The notes beneath the pieces are model-generated. The model worked only from the letters and a program-made list of their open reading frames with translations. It was not told the origin of the DNA and did no database searches. Shown here piece by piece: positions 42,540-55,355 of a stretch of 64,000 bases of DNA. The stretch's first letter is position 1; every line of letters begins with the position of its first letter. Origin of the DNA: Campylobacter sp. RM12651 (GTDB lineage Bacteria > Campylobacterota > Campylobacteria > Campylobacterales > Campylobacteraceae). Location: positions 1-64,000 of the forward strand of contig NZ_CP059600.1 of the NCBI RefSeq assembly GCF_022369475.1. Direction: 5' to 3'. The position numbers were made by a program, and so were the translations under genes.

Positions 42540-43775
42540 ATGAAATTAGTTAAATTAAGTTTAGCAGCAGTTGTTGCTGCAGGTTCGTTCTCATTCGCGA
42601 ACGCAGTTGCTTTAGATGAAGCTATTCAAAATGTAGACCTATCAGGAATGTTAAGATATAGATACGATACAAATTCTGAAAAAATAAAAAACAATTCAGT
42701 TACTACAAAAATAGATAGATCTAAAGATAATGGTCACAACTATAAAGCTCAATTAAAATTTGGTGCTGATATAGCTGATAATTTTAAAGCTACAGCATTA
42801 TTCCAATATTCAAACACTGATGGTTCTTTTGGTAATTCAGCATATTTAAATGATAAAAAAACTTTTAATGTAAGAGATGCTTATTTAACTTATACAAATT
42901 ACGATACTTCATTCATATTCGGTAGAATGGAAATCGGTTCAATTTGGACTGATGATTTACTAGGAACAGGATTAAAAATAGTAAATAACAGCATTGAAAA
43001 TGTAACTTTAGCAGCTTATGCATTTGATAACTATAACAATGATGGAGATTTAAGTAGTGTTTTATTTGTTAAAGATGAAGAAGGTAATAAATACGCTACA
43101 AGTAAGAACCTTTATGGTATAGCAGCAATTGCTAATTTTGACCCAGTAGCAGCTCAATTATGGGTTTCAAATATGGCTAGCTGGGGCACATTCTATGCAG
43201 TAGATTTCAATGTTGCTCTAGGCGATAAAGATGATTTCGCATACAATATTCACGCTCAATACGCAGGCAATAGCCTTAAAAAAGATAGAAAAGGTGAAGT
43301 AGCAGCTAATGGTAACTTCTATGCAGCAGAAGCTGGCTTTGATGCATTCGGCTTAGACTTCAATGTAGGTTATGCTGGTTATGGTAAAAAAGATAAATTA
43401 ACTCTTAATACTGTAGAAGATGAAGGTCAATTAATCAACTACGGCGAAATCGTAATGAAAGACTACCAAGGTGGTTTTGGTAAAAAAGATTTCGTATTCG
43501 GAACAATTGGCTATACATTTGAAGATGTAAGATTTGGTGTTGATATTATTAGCGGAACAAATAAAATTGTTAACAATAAAGAAAAATTATTTGAAGTTAA
43601 GCCACAACTATCTTACAAATACAGCGACAAACTAAACTTCTCAGCATTCTATGCTTACGCAGAAACTAAAGATGCTACTGAAGTAAGTATTACTAAAGAT
43701 AACAAATTAAGTCTTGATAAGTCTGATAAGAAAAAAGAAAGTTTAATCAGATTCCAAGCTAAATATACATTTTAA
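42540..43775 (+). CDS. porA: Major outer membrane porin (MOMP/PorA-like)
   Basis: A 411-residue beta-barrel for general diffusion of small solutes, expected to be the most abundant surface protein. The signal peptide MKLVKLSLAAVVAAGSFSFA ends in ANA; then ALDEAIQNVDLSGMLRYRY opens the barrel, and the chain ends AKYTF with the terminal Phe for outer-membrane insertion. I chose the ATG at 42540 after GGAGAAAAA; an upstream in-frame ATG lacks a signal peptide. An extended -10-like TGCTACTAT lies about 40 bases upstream. Confidence 0.93.
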   Translation: MKLVKLSLAAVVAAGSFSFANAVALDEAIQNVDLSGMLRYRYDTNSEKIKNNSVTTKIDRSKDNGHNYKAQLKFGADIADNFKATALFQYSNTDGSFGNSAYLNDKKTFNVRDAYLTYTNYDTSFIFGRMEIGSIWTDDLLGTGLKIVNNSIENVTLAAYAFDNYNNDGDLSSVLFVKDEEGNKYATSKNLYGIAAIANFDPVAAQLWVSNMASWGTFYAVDFNVALGDKDDFAYNIHAQYAGNSLKKDRKGEVAANGNFYAAEAGFDAFGLDFNVGYAGYGKKDKLTLNTVEDEGQLINYGEIVMKDYQGGFGKKDFVFGTIGYTFEDVRFGVDIISGTNKIVNNKEKLFEVKPQLSYKYSDKLNFSAFYAYAETKDATEVSITKDNKLSLDKSDKKKESLIRFQAKYTF

Positions 43776-43781
43776 TTAATT

Positions 43782-43805
43782 GCTAGGCTTTAAGCCTAGC
43801 TTTTT
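43782..43805 (+). terminator. Intrinsic terminator after the porin gene
   Basis: GCTAGGC-TTTAA-GCCTAGC stem followed by five T residues, 6 bases after the stop codon. Confidence 0.9.
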
Positions 43806-43816
43806 AAAGACTTAGA

Positions 43817-44236
43817 ATGAAAAAAATTTTATTATTTTTATGTATTATAAATTCTATAAATGCAGTGACTACAGATGATTTATTAAATTATACTTTTAGT
43901 GATAATTTAGATATTAATTTAGGTAAAGAACTTTTTATAAATATTCATAAATGCAATTCTTGTCATGGAGATTTAGGAGATAAATCAAGCACTACATTTA
44001 AATCCTTAAACACTCATTCAGCATCTACTTTAAAATCAATGTTAAAATCTTACAAAAACGATAAAGATTTTGGAGGCAAAACAAGATTTGTTATGCAAAG
44101 ATATGCAAATAAATTGTCAAATAAGGATATTGATAATATTATAGCTTATATAAAAGGTAAAGATAATTTAGAATTACCTAATTCAAAAAATATTGAACCT
44201 GCTAAAAAAACTAAAGATAATTTATATTTGGAATAA
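43817..44236 (+). CDS. Periplasmic monohaem cytochrome c (c553-like)
   Basis: 139 residues with a signal peptide (MKKILLFLCIINSINA) and one haem site CNSCH (46-50). A Met in RFVMQRYANKLS (about 95-106) is the likely sixth ligand, and LSNKDIDNIIAYIKG is the usual C-terminal helix. A short Lys-rich tail follows. It probably carries electrons to an oxidase or peroxidase; the partner is not evident here. It starts 41 bases after the porin, past its terminator. Confidence 0.86.
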   Translation: MKKILLFLCIINSINAVTTDDLLNYTFSDNLDINLGKELFINIHKCNSCHGDLGDKSSTTFKSLNTHSASTLKSMLKSYKNDKDFGGKTRFVMQRYANKLSNKDIDNIIAYIKGKDNLELPNSKNIEPAKKTKDNLYLE

Positions 44237-44620
44237 AATCTAAATATAAATTCCTATTTTAAAACTTAGATATTTTATTATAATTTAGCTATATAACTTA
44301 ATAATCTTAATAAAATATATAATGCCATTAAGTTATGTAAAATTAACTTATCTAAAATATTTTATACAAATAATTCAAGTAATGTTTTTTATATTATTCA
44401 AAATTATTATTTATTTTCTTACTAAATTTCAAATTTCTCAAACCTAACTCTCACCACATAACCACCACAACTACAAACTATCTTCACTAATTTTAGTTTT
44501 TAATGTTTTTAAATTGTATTTTTAAATTCTCCCAACTTTCCATACTTTCGCCACAAATTTTCAATTTTTTCAATTTTTTTAAAAAATATTTTCATATTTA
44601 AGAATACTTTAAGTTTTGCT
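44237..44620. other. AT-rich gap upstream of the rRNA operon promoter
   Basis: About 380 bases without a plausible gene. T-rich and A-rich tracts may serve as an upstream promoter element; no other structure recognised. Confidence 0.55.
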
Positions 44621-44623
44621 GTA

Positions 44624-44629
44624 TATAAT
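44624..44629 (+). promoter_or_regulatory. rRNA operon -10 box
   Basis: TATAAT, preceded by TGTA and a T-rich stretch but no clear -35, as is normal for Campylobacter sigma-70 promoters. Transcription would begin near 44637, about 210 bases before the 16S gene. Confidence 0.7.
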
Positions 44630-44845
44630 TCAGGCTTTCGTTTGCATAACTTCAGTTATCAAACTTGTTATTTTAAATAGTTTTATTGTTAATTTTAAAT
44701 ATATCAATTATTTCAACGTCAATCTTTGATATCTAAACAAGTGATCAAGAGCCATTTAAAACTTTCTTATATATAAGTTTTAAATCATTCACTTCATTAT
44801 TTTATTTATTTTTTAATTTTTCATAATTAAAAAATAATCATTTAA

Positions 44846-46354
<1,509 letters not shown>

Positions 46355-46457
46355 CTAGAGTACATACTCTTTAACTCACACTAAAGAGTAATAATAAATA
46401 TTTCAAGAGCTCTTGAGAGCTTGTTTGGATATCAAAGGTTGAAATGAGTATTGATAT

Positions 46458-46533
46458 GGGGAATTAGCTCAGCTGGGAGAGCGCCTGCCTTGCACGCAGG
46501 AGGTCAGCGGTTCGATCCCGCTATTCTCCACCA
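46458..46533 (+). tRNA. tRNA-Ala (TGC)
   Basis: A 76-base cloverleaf, GGGGAATTAGCTC at the 5' end, anticodon loop CTTGCAC (anticodon TGC), T-loop GTTCGATCC and an encoded CCA. It lies in the 16S-23S spacer. No tRNA-Ile follows it. Confidence 0.97.
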
Positions 46534-46810
46534 TATAAAACTTAAACAGAGCATTTAAGCTAAATGTTCTTTCTAGGTTTTATTTAATTTAATTCTATGT
46601 TATATATAGTTTCTAACCTAGTGTTATTTTATTTATCAATGTTAAGAGTCACAAGCAAGTAATATAAAACAATTTCATAAGCTTGTTAAAGGTAGTTATA
46701 CTTAATCTCTTTCTTATTACATATATTAAGTATATATAAGAAAAAGTTTTTAAGCATCACAGCTTAGACGCTTTCCGTCTTGAAGATTAAGATTAATAAT
46801 TACATAAAAA

Positions 46811-46830
46811 CTTTAGCAAGGAAGTAATGC
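46811..46830 (+). other. 23S processing stem, 5' strand
   Basis: TAGCAAGGAAGTAATGC here pairs with GCATTACTTCCTTGCTA at 49843-49859, bracketing the 23S gene. Such long stems are the RNase III processing sites of pre-23S RNA. A second pairing block (about 46638-46664 with 49893-49912) extends it. Confidence 0.8.
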
Positions 46831-46925
46831 GTTTTAGTAATACTAAAAACAATAACAATAATGCATGCAAATATATTTCAATTAATACTATTAATTGTAA
46901 AAATATTAATAACATTATTAACAAA

Positions 46926-49836
<2,911 letters not shown>

Positions 49837-49953
49837 AAATAAGCATTACTTCCTTGCTAAGGTTTATTACTTTAGTAAGTTTAAGAGTTTAAATTACTTG
49901 CTTTTAACATTGTTATTTAAGTTTATTAAATACTAATAGATTTAAATAACAAT

Positions 49954-50070
49954 GTCCGTGATTATACAAATGTGGTAACGCCTTGTCCCATCCCGAACCA
50001 AGAAGCTAAGCACATTGTGGGTGATGATACTACGCCTTACTGGCATGGGGAAAGTAGCTCGTTGCGGACT
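49954..50070 (+). rRNA. rrf: 5S ribosomal RNA
   Basis: About 117 bases. The terminal stem pairs GTCCG with CGGAC; CCCATCCCGAACC in loop A-C region is typical. It follows 23S after about 120 bases. Confidence 0.95.
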
Positions 50071-50731
50071 TGTTAAAATCTTTTTTAACTCCTTTCTTTT
50101 TAATAATAATTGATTTTTATATACATATTTTTAGATTTAATTTTTTTATTATATTTTTTTAATTGTAGAAACGGGATAGGGCTAAAAGGTAAGTTTTTAT
50201 TGTTGCTTTCTTTTTTAGCTTTGTTTGGGTTTTTAAAACCTTTACTTTAAATAATTTGCTTAATTATATTTTTTAGTATGAGATTATAAAAATAGATATT
50301 TTAAATGATACTTATACAATATAGCTCTTACTTTTTATATAGGTTTTTTTTATTTGCTTTAAGTAGTTTTAGTATATGCTAGAAGTATTTATAAGTTATA
50401 TGTTTAAAGTATTTATATGAGTATGCTTATTTAATTTAAGTAGCTTTATATGTTTAAAGAATTATGTATTTAATAAGCTTAGGTGATTAATTGTTTTTTT
50501 AGGTAGTTAAAGTTAAATCAATATTAGAATAATATTTAGACGTAAGCCATAATCTCATATGAAAACATTATTAAAGTAATATGAGTGGTTGAAAAATAAT
50601 ATTGGTAGTGAAGGATTGTAATTAAATATTATTTTTTCTAATTTTAATTAAGTAATGTTATTGGTAGCAAATTTCTTATTTATGCTATCAAATCTTTATC
50701 TTTAATAAGCAATATTAGTAGTAAATGAGGT

Positions 50732-50940
50732 GTTTATAAAATTAGGTTTATTTAAAACGAAGTTTATTTAAAACGAAGTTTCTGTAAAACGAAGTTTCTG
50801 TAAAAGAAGTTTTTAAAACTAGGTTTATGTATAGAAAAGTTTATATTAAATAAAATTTCTGTAAAACAAAGCTATTAAAAAACGAAGTTTTTAAAAAACT
50901 AAGTATTTAAAAATTAAGCTTATATAAAATTTGGATTTAA
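50732..50940. repeat. Degenerate ~15-16-bp tandem repeat
   Basis: About a dozen units of the form GTTTATTTAAAACGAA or GTTTCTGTAAAACGAA. The first full units (about 50746-50809) are nearly identical, and later ones decay to forms such as GTTTTTAAAAAACTAA. The units differ in length (14-17 bases), so it is not a codon repeat. Function unknown. Confidence 0.75.
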
Positions 50941-51108
50941 ATTCTTTTGCAGTAATTAGGGCTTAGATTGTTTTTAGAAGATAAGTAATTAATACTAAAG
51001 TATTTTTATGCTAAGCTTATTAAGTAATTAAATTAATTAGATTTATTGATTATATAAAAGTATTTATTACGCATATAAAACATAATTAGGATATGAGTTT
51101 TTAGTGTT

Positions 51109-51117
51109 GGGGGGGGG
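51109..51117 (+). repeat. Intergenic poly-G (G9) tract
   Basis: Nine G residues outside any recognisable gene, in otherwise AT-rich sequence. Similar runs in this genome sit in phase-variable genes; this one may mark a dead gene or a variable promoter. Confidence 0.85.
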
Positions 51118-51596
51118 TAGATTAAGTTTTATATAGGTTTAAAGTATTTAAATAATAAAACTATATAAACTAATTTTATACCTTTACAGGATAAACAATG
51201 TTTTTAAAAGCTTTTTTAATGAAATAAATAAGCTGTGGATAATATAGATAAATGATGTTGGGTAGTGGGTTTAATACAAATTGATAGATAAATTTTTTAT
51301 TTTATTTAATATAGGAATTTATCTTAAATATTTTTAATGTAGTTTGATAAGAGTTATTTCTAAAATGCTTTATAAGATGATTTAGGAAATGATTGCGGTA
51401 GTATTTTTTAGTGTAATAAAAAATAGCTTATAAATTAGTGGATTTAGTGACTGATTGAATTGTAGGTATAGTGTTAATATAATTAGTGATGATTAAATAA
51501 GATTTATAATAGTGGCTTAGCCTTGCTTATTAGATTTAAATGAGCTATTAGTAAATTAATTTTTTAGATTAATAACATAGCTTATAAATTTTTAAT

Positions 51597-51875
51597 CTAA
51601 AGGGTTAGAGTAAGGCATAACAATAGTATTCCAGAATAAAAAAGCGCATATGAAAGAACTAATATTACAAATTTAAAATAATAAAGAAAATTTTCTATAA
51701 AATTATAATATATGTGGTTTTTATCTTTTGGTTTATATTCTTTTGAAATTACTTTAAAATAACGAAAGCAAAATACACATTTAAAGAAAAGTTTAGCCTT
51801 AAATTTTTTATACGGGTAAGCTTCACATAAGAATGCAAATCCTACAACTATCATAGCAAGAAATACTAGTTTCAT
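51597..51875 (-). CDS. Hypothetical small membrane protein
   Basis: 92 residues with a hydrophobic N-terminal helix (1-17, possibly a signal anchor) and a long hydrophobic C-terminus (about 65-92). Between them lies a basic region with CVFC. No family recognised. It follows another membrane protein gene by 32 bases on the same strand. Confidence 0.58.
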   Translation of the reverse strand: MKLVFLAMIVVGFAFLCEAYPYKKFKAKLFFKCVFCFRYFKVISKEYKPKDKNHIYYNFIENFLYYFKFVILVLSYALFYSGILLLCLTLTL

Positions 51876-51907
51876 AAAATCCTTTCAGTAGTATTTATAA
51901 TACTTAA

Positions 51908-52336
51908 TTAATCAAACCAACTATAACGCTTTATATTATTTTTTTCTAAAATTTCAATAAAATTTTTAATTTCATCTTGTGTAAACATATTTTGATTTAT
52001 ATGTATCGGAAATTGAAATTTCTTAAACCTAACTACTATATTATTATTAGTAATAGAAGCAAAAAACCAATAATCTTTAAATTTTCTATAGCAAACCTTT
52101 TGAGTGCAAAACTTTCTCTTAATTATGAAAAAATCTTCATAACAAATAACCGTTTTAATATCAATTGCACAAAAAAAATGATAAGGTATAATAGCAACTA
52201 TAATAAAACCAATAATATTTGCTAAAAAATTATCTAAATCTATAAAACATATTCCAATCAGTAAAGTTGCTAAATCCCATATGAAAACAAATATATAATA
52301 AAGAGATACGAAAAAAGATTTTTTTCTATTCATCAC
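51908..52336 (-). CDS. Hypothetical two-helix membrane protein
   Basis: About 142 residues; two or three transmembrane helices (about 9-60) followed by a soluble, strand-rich region with basic residues (FFIIKRKFC, VVRFKKFQFPI) and a final helix. The layout resembles the protein encoded at 35843-36223. No function can be assigned. The start may be either of two adjacent ATG codons. Confidence 0.6.
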   Translation of the reverse strand: MMNRKKSFFVSLYYIFVFIWDLATLLIGICFIDLDNFLANIIGFIIVAIIPYHFFCAIDIKTVICYEDFFIIKRKFCTQKVCYRKFKDYWFFASITNNNIVVRFKKFQFPIHINQNMFTQDEIKNFIEILEKNNIKRYSWFD

Positions 52337-52501
52337 AAAAATAGGCTCATTGTTGTTTTGTATAATATTTTCCTATATTATTTATTTTATTTTGAAAATA
52401 GGCTCTTCTTTAAGTTTTACCCTACAGCTTTTAATCTATTATTATATTCTCTATACTCTCAATTTTTATCATTATTTATTCTTTAGTTTAAAGAATTTGA
52501 A

Positions 52502-53164
52502 TTAGGATTTATATTTATTTTGTTTTATAAATTGTAAGGCAAATAAAATAATAAAAGAAATGGCTAATAATATTATACTAAGCTCATTTGCTTTATTTAA
52601 ATCTAGTGTTTCTAATGCTTCAAATACGGCAATAGAAGCGACTTTTGTCTCTCCTGCTACGCTACCGCCTACCATCATTACTACACCAAATTCTCCCATA
52701 GTATGAGCAAAACTCATAACACTAGCACTTATTATACTAGGGATTATTAGCGGCAAACAAAGGCGAAATATTATGTTAGCTTGAGATTTTTCAAGTAATT
52801 TAGCTCTATCAAAAAGATTTTTAGGCAAAGCATTAAACGCACTATAAATAGGATTAAACATAAAAGGCATAGAATAAATTATTGAAGCAATCAATAAAGC
52901 CTTAAAATTAAAAACAAGTTTAATATCAAAATTAGCCAAAAATTGCCCTAAATAATTATTAGGACTTAATAGCACCAATAAATAAAAGCCTAAAACGGTA
53001 GGGGGTAGCACAAGTGGCAATGAAATTATGCTTAATAGTATTTTTTTACCAAAAAACTCTTTTTGGCTTAGATAAAATGTAGGATATAAGCAAATAAAAA
53101 ATAATATTATAGTAGTTACGAAAGATAACTTAAGTGATAAGAAAATTGGTGTTAATTCTTGCAT
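52502..53164 (-). CDS. modB: Molybdate ABC transporter permease
   Basis: A 220-residue inner-membrane permease with about five helices. The ABC coupling loop is FRLCLPLIIPSIISASVMSFAHTMGEFGVVMMVGG, where the EFG after HTMG is typical of ModB. LPLVLPPTVLGFYLL near residue 55 is also diagnostic. It overlaps modC by 13 bases. Confidence 0.92.
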   Translation of the reverse strand: MQELTPIFLSLKLSFVTTIILFFICLYPTFYLSQKEFFGKKILLSIISLPLVLPPTVLGFYLLVLLSPNNYLGQFLANFDIKLVFNFKALLIASIIYSMPFMFNPIYSAFNALPKNLFDRAKLLEKSQANIIFRLCLPLIIPSIISASVMSFAHTMGEFGVVMMVGGSVAGETKVASIAVFEALETLDLNKANELSIILLAISFIILFALQFIKQNKYKS

Positions 53165-53826
53165 AAAAACTCATTATTTTGGATTTTTTCTATAAAAAAT
53201 TCTTCTTTATTAAGACATTTTTCAAAACTACCATTTTTTACAAAATATATTTTATCAGCAAGGGCATTTATTTCAAAACACGAATGAGATACAAAAATAA
53301 TTGTTCTTTTGTAGTCTTGATTTATTTTTTTGATTAGTTTTATAAGTGCTATTTTGTTACTATCATCAAGTGCACTTAAAGGCTCGTCTAATAATATATA
53401 TTTTGCATTTTTGCTTAAGGCACAAATTAATGCTAGTCTTTGTTTTTGTCCTCCGCTTAGAGTGCTGATTTTTTTAGTTTTGTGCTCTTCTAAATTAGCT
53501 AGTTTTAATAATTCATCGTAAAAATTACTTGTATTTTTATCTAATTTTTTACCAAAAATATATTTTAAATCATCTAAAAGAGTTTTAGTATTTGTAAAAA
53601 CTAGATTTTCATATACATTAAAATTATCAAATAATGTGCAATCTTGAAATAAAAAAGCAATATCTTTTAGCAAGGGCTTATTAATAAGCCCAGCTATTAA
53701 TTTTAAAATAGTGCTTTTACCACTTCCGCTATCACCAAACAACGCGATAATTTCTCCATCATCAAAGCTTAATCTAGCATTTATTTTAAAGTCTTTAAAA
53801 TCGTGTTTTAAATCCAGCTCATTCAT
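53152..53826 (-). CDS. modC: Molybdate ABC transporter ATP-binding protein
   Basis: About 224 residues. Walker A GDSGSGKST, Q-loop FLFQDCTLF, signature LSGGQKQRLAL, Walker B YILLDEPLSAL and the switch His in FVSHS are all present. It is short because the C-terminal TOBE/Mop molybdate-binding domain is absent. Two adjacent ATG codons lie at the end of modA; I chose 53826, overlapping the modA stop, without a decisive ribosome site. Confidence 0.9.
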   Translation of the reverse strand: MNELDLKHDFKDFKINARLSFDDGEIIALFGDSGSGKSTILKLIAGLINKPLLKDIAFLFQDCTLFDNFNVYENLVFTNTKTLLDDLKYIFGKKLDKNTSNFYDELLKLANLEEHKTKKISTLSGGQKQRLALICALSKNAKYILLDEPLSALDDSNKIALIKLIKKINQDYKRTIIFVSHSCFEINALADKIYFVKNGSFEKCLNKEEFFIEKIQNNEFLCKN

Positions 53827-54511
53827 AGCCATATTTATTAAAAATTTCCTTTGCATCAGGGCTTAATATAAAATCATAAAACACTTTAGCATTTTTTTCT
53901 TTACTTGTAATTATCATACCTTGTAAAATTGGTTCGTATAATTTATCATCAATTTTTAATATGTTTTCATCACTAAAACCTAATTCTTTAATTTGCTCTA
54001 CGCTAGACGCTGCTACAAAGGCATAATCACAAGCTTTTGTAGCTTGTAGTAGTGTTGCTGAAATATTTGTAGCCGTTATTATGTTTGAACTATTTGGAAT
54101 TTGATTTAATACTTCTTTAGCTGCTTTTCCATAAGGAGCTGTGTTTGGGTTTGCTATAGCTATACAAGATGCGGTTTTTAAATCATCTAAATTAGGCTTT
54201 TTTTTAGCTGAAAATAATATTAGCTTTCCTTTTGCATAAGTGATTGCTTGATTTTTAGTTAATTCTTCTAAATCTTTAGCAAATTCCATATTTGCAGATA
54301 AGAATACATCATAATTTGCTCCATTTTTAATTTGTGCGTTAAAGCTACCACTAGCACCTGTATTGACATTAAGTTTTATATCTGGGTGTAGTTTTTCAAA
54401 TTTTTGCTTTAATTCGTTTAGTGGATAGCTTATATTTGCAGCTGCTGCGATATTTAAAGTATTTGCTAATGCAAAAGAACTTAAACTTAAAAATAATAAT
54501 GCTTTTTTCAT
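53819..54511 (-). CDS. modA: Molybdate-binding periplasmic protein
   Basis: A 230-residue ABC substrate-binding protein with signal peptide MKKALLFLSLSSFALA. NIAAAANISYPL near the N-terminus, NTGASGSFNAQIKNGANYDVFLSAN and NPNTAPYGKAAKEVL are the ModA oxyanion-site segments. First gene of a modA-modC-modB operon. Supply of molybdenum would serve formate dehydrogenase and nitrate reductase. Confidence 0.93.
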   Translation of the reverse strand: MKKALLFLSLSSFALANTLNIAAAANISYPLNELKQKFEKLHPDIKLNVNTGASGSFNAQIKNGANYDVFLSANMEFAKDLEELTKNQAITYAKGKLILFSAKKKPNLDDLKTASCIAIANPNTAPYGKAAKEVLNQIPNSSNIITATNISATLLQATKACDYAFVAASSVEQIKELGFSDENILKIDDKLYEPILQGMIITSKEKNAKVFYDFILSPDAKEIFNKYGYE

Positions 54512-54679
54512 ACTTACTCCTTTAAAATATAAAAAATTATATATTAAAAAATCTTTAATAAGACTGAATTTAAAAGCTTATTATATAAAATAATATATAA
54601 TAAATTAATTTTTTATTTTAATATTACAATTATTAAAAAATGCTAGTATTTTGCCTTTTAATTTATTTAAGGAGAAAAT

Positions 54680-55309
54680 ATGAAAAAAATATTTTTAAGT
54701 TTAGCAGCAATTAGTGCTTTAATAATCCAAACAGGTTGTAATGATAAAAAAGAAGAGCAAAAACCAGCTCAAGAGCTTAGTCAAAATGTAAAATCAAGCA
54801 CTGAAGAAGTGGCTAAGAAAATAAATACAATTGTAGATAATGTAGCAACAAAGGTTGATGAACATATAAATACTGCTGCAAATCAAGTTGAACCTATGAT
54901 AAATTCTGCAGTAGATAGCATTAGTGATACTACAAAAAGCGTTGCTAATAATTTAAAAGAAAGCACTAATGAAGTTGCAAATACGATAAAAGAAAGCACA
55001 GATAGTGCAGCTAAAGCAATTACTGATGGCATTGATAAGGTTAGTAGTAGTGTTGAAAATGTTTTAAAAACTGATGCGGCGACTTTATTTAAAAAATGTA
55101 TTGCCTGTCATGGAAAAAATGCAGAAAAATTAGCTCCTGGGGCTGAAGTTGTAATAAATACTTTAAGTGAGAGCGAAATTTATGAAGCTTTAAGTGGATA
55201 TAAGGCGGGAACTTTTGGTGGTAAATCTCAAAAAACTATGCAATTACAAGTAAAAAATCTAAATGATGAAGATTTTAAAGCTTTAGCTAAATACATTAAG
55301 ACTTTATAA
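54680..55309 (+). CDS. Cytochrome c lipoprotein with amphipathic-helix linker
   Basis: 209 residues: a lipoprotein signal with lipidation Cys20 (IIQTGC), a long helical linker (about 30-130) of 11-residue-like repeats rich in Ser, Thr, Lys and Asn (KESTNEVANTIKESTDSAAK), and a monohaem cytochrome c domain with CIACH (140-144) and a Met near MQLQVKNL. The linker looks like LEA or apolipoprotein helices and may hold the haem domain away from the membrane. Divergent from modA. Confidence 0.82.
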   Translation: MKKIFLSLAAISALIIQTGCNDKKEEQKPAQELSQNVKSSTEEVAKKINTIVDNVATKVDEHINTAANQVEPMINSAVDSISDTTKSVANNLKESTNEVANTIKESTDSAAKAITDGIDKVSSSVENVLKTDAATLFKKCIACHGKNAEKLAPGAEVVINTLSESEIYEALSGYKAGTFGGKSQKTMQLQVKNLNDEDFKALAKYIKTL

Positions 55310-55316
55310 GATAATT

Positions 55317-55346
55317 AAAAATTAGGAATTTGAAATTCCTAATTTT
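55317..55346. terminator. Bidirectional terminator
   Basis: AAAATTAGGAAT with ATTCCTAATTTT, short loop, between the cytochrome lipoprotein and pgi stop codons. A- and T-runs flank both sides. Confidence 0.85.
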
Positions 55347-55355
55347 ATTTTATGA

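Larger units (their letters stand above)
50073..51596. other. 1.5-kb gene-free region after the rRNA operon
   Basis: No reading frame of convincing length or composition on either strand. It contains a weak hairpin after 5S (GTTAAAA/TTTTTTAAC near 50072-50090), a degenerate tandem repeat (50732-50940), a G9 run (51109-51117) and one exact DnaA-box 9-mer (51234-51242). It could be a decayed gene region or a structural locus. Confidence 0.6.

Noticed and set aside
50732-50940. Tandem repeat as a CRISPR array
   Set aside because: Units are contiguous with no unique spacers, vary in length, and no cas gene is present.
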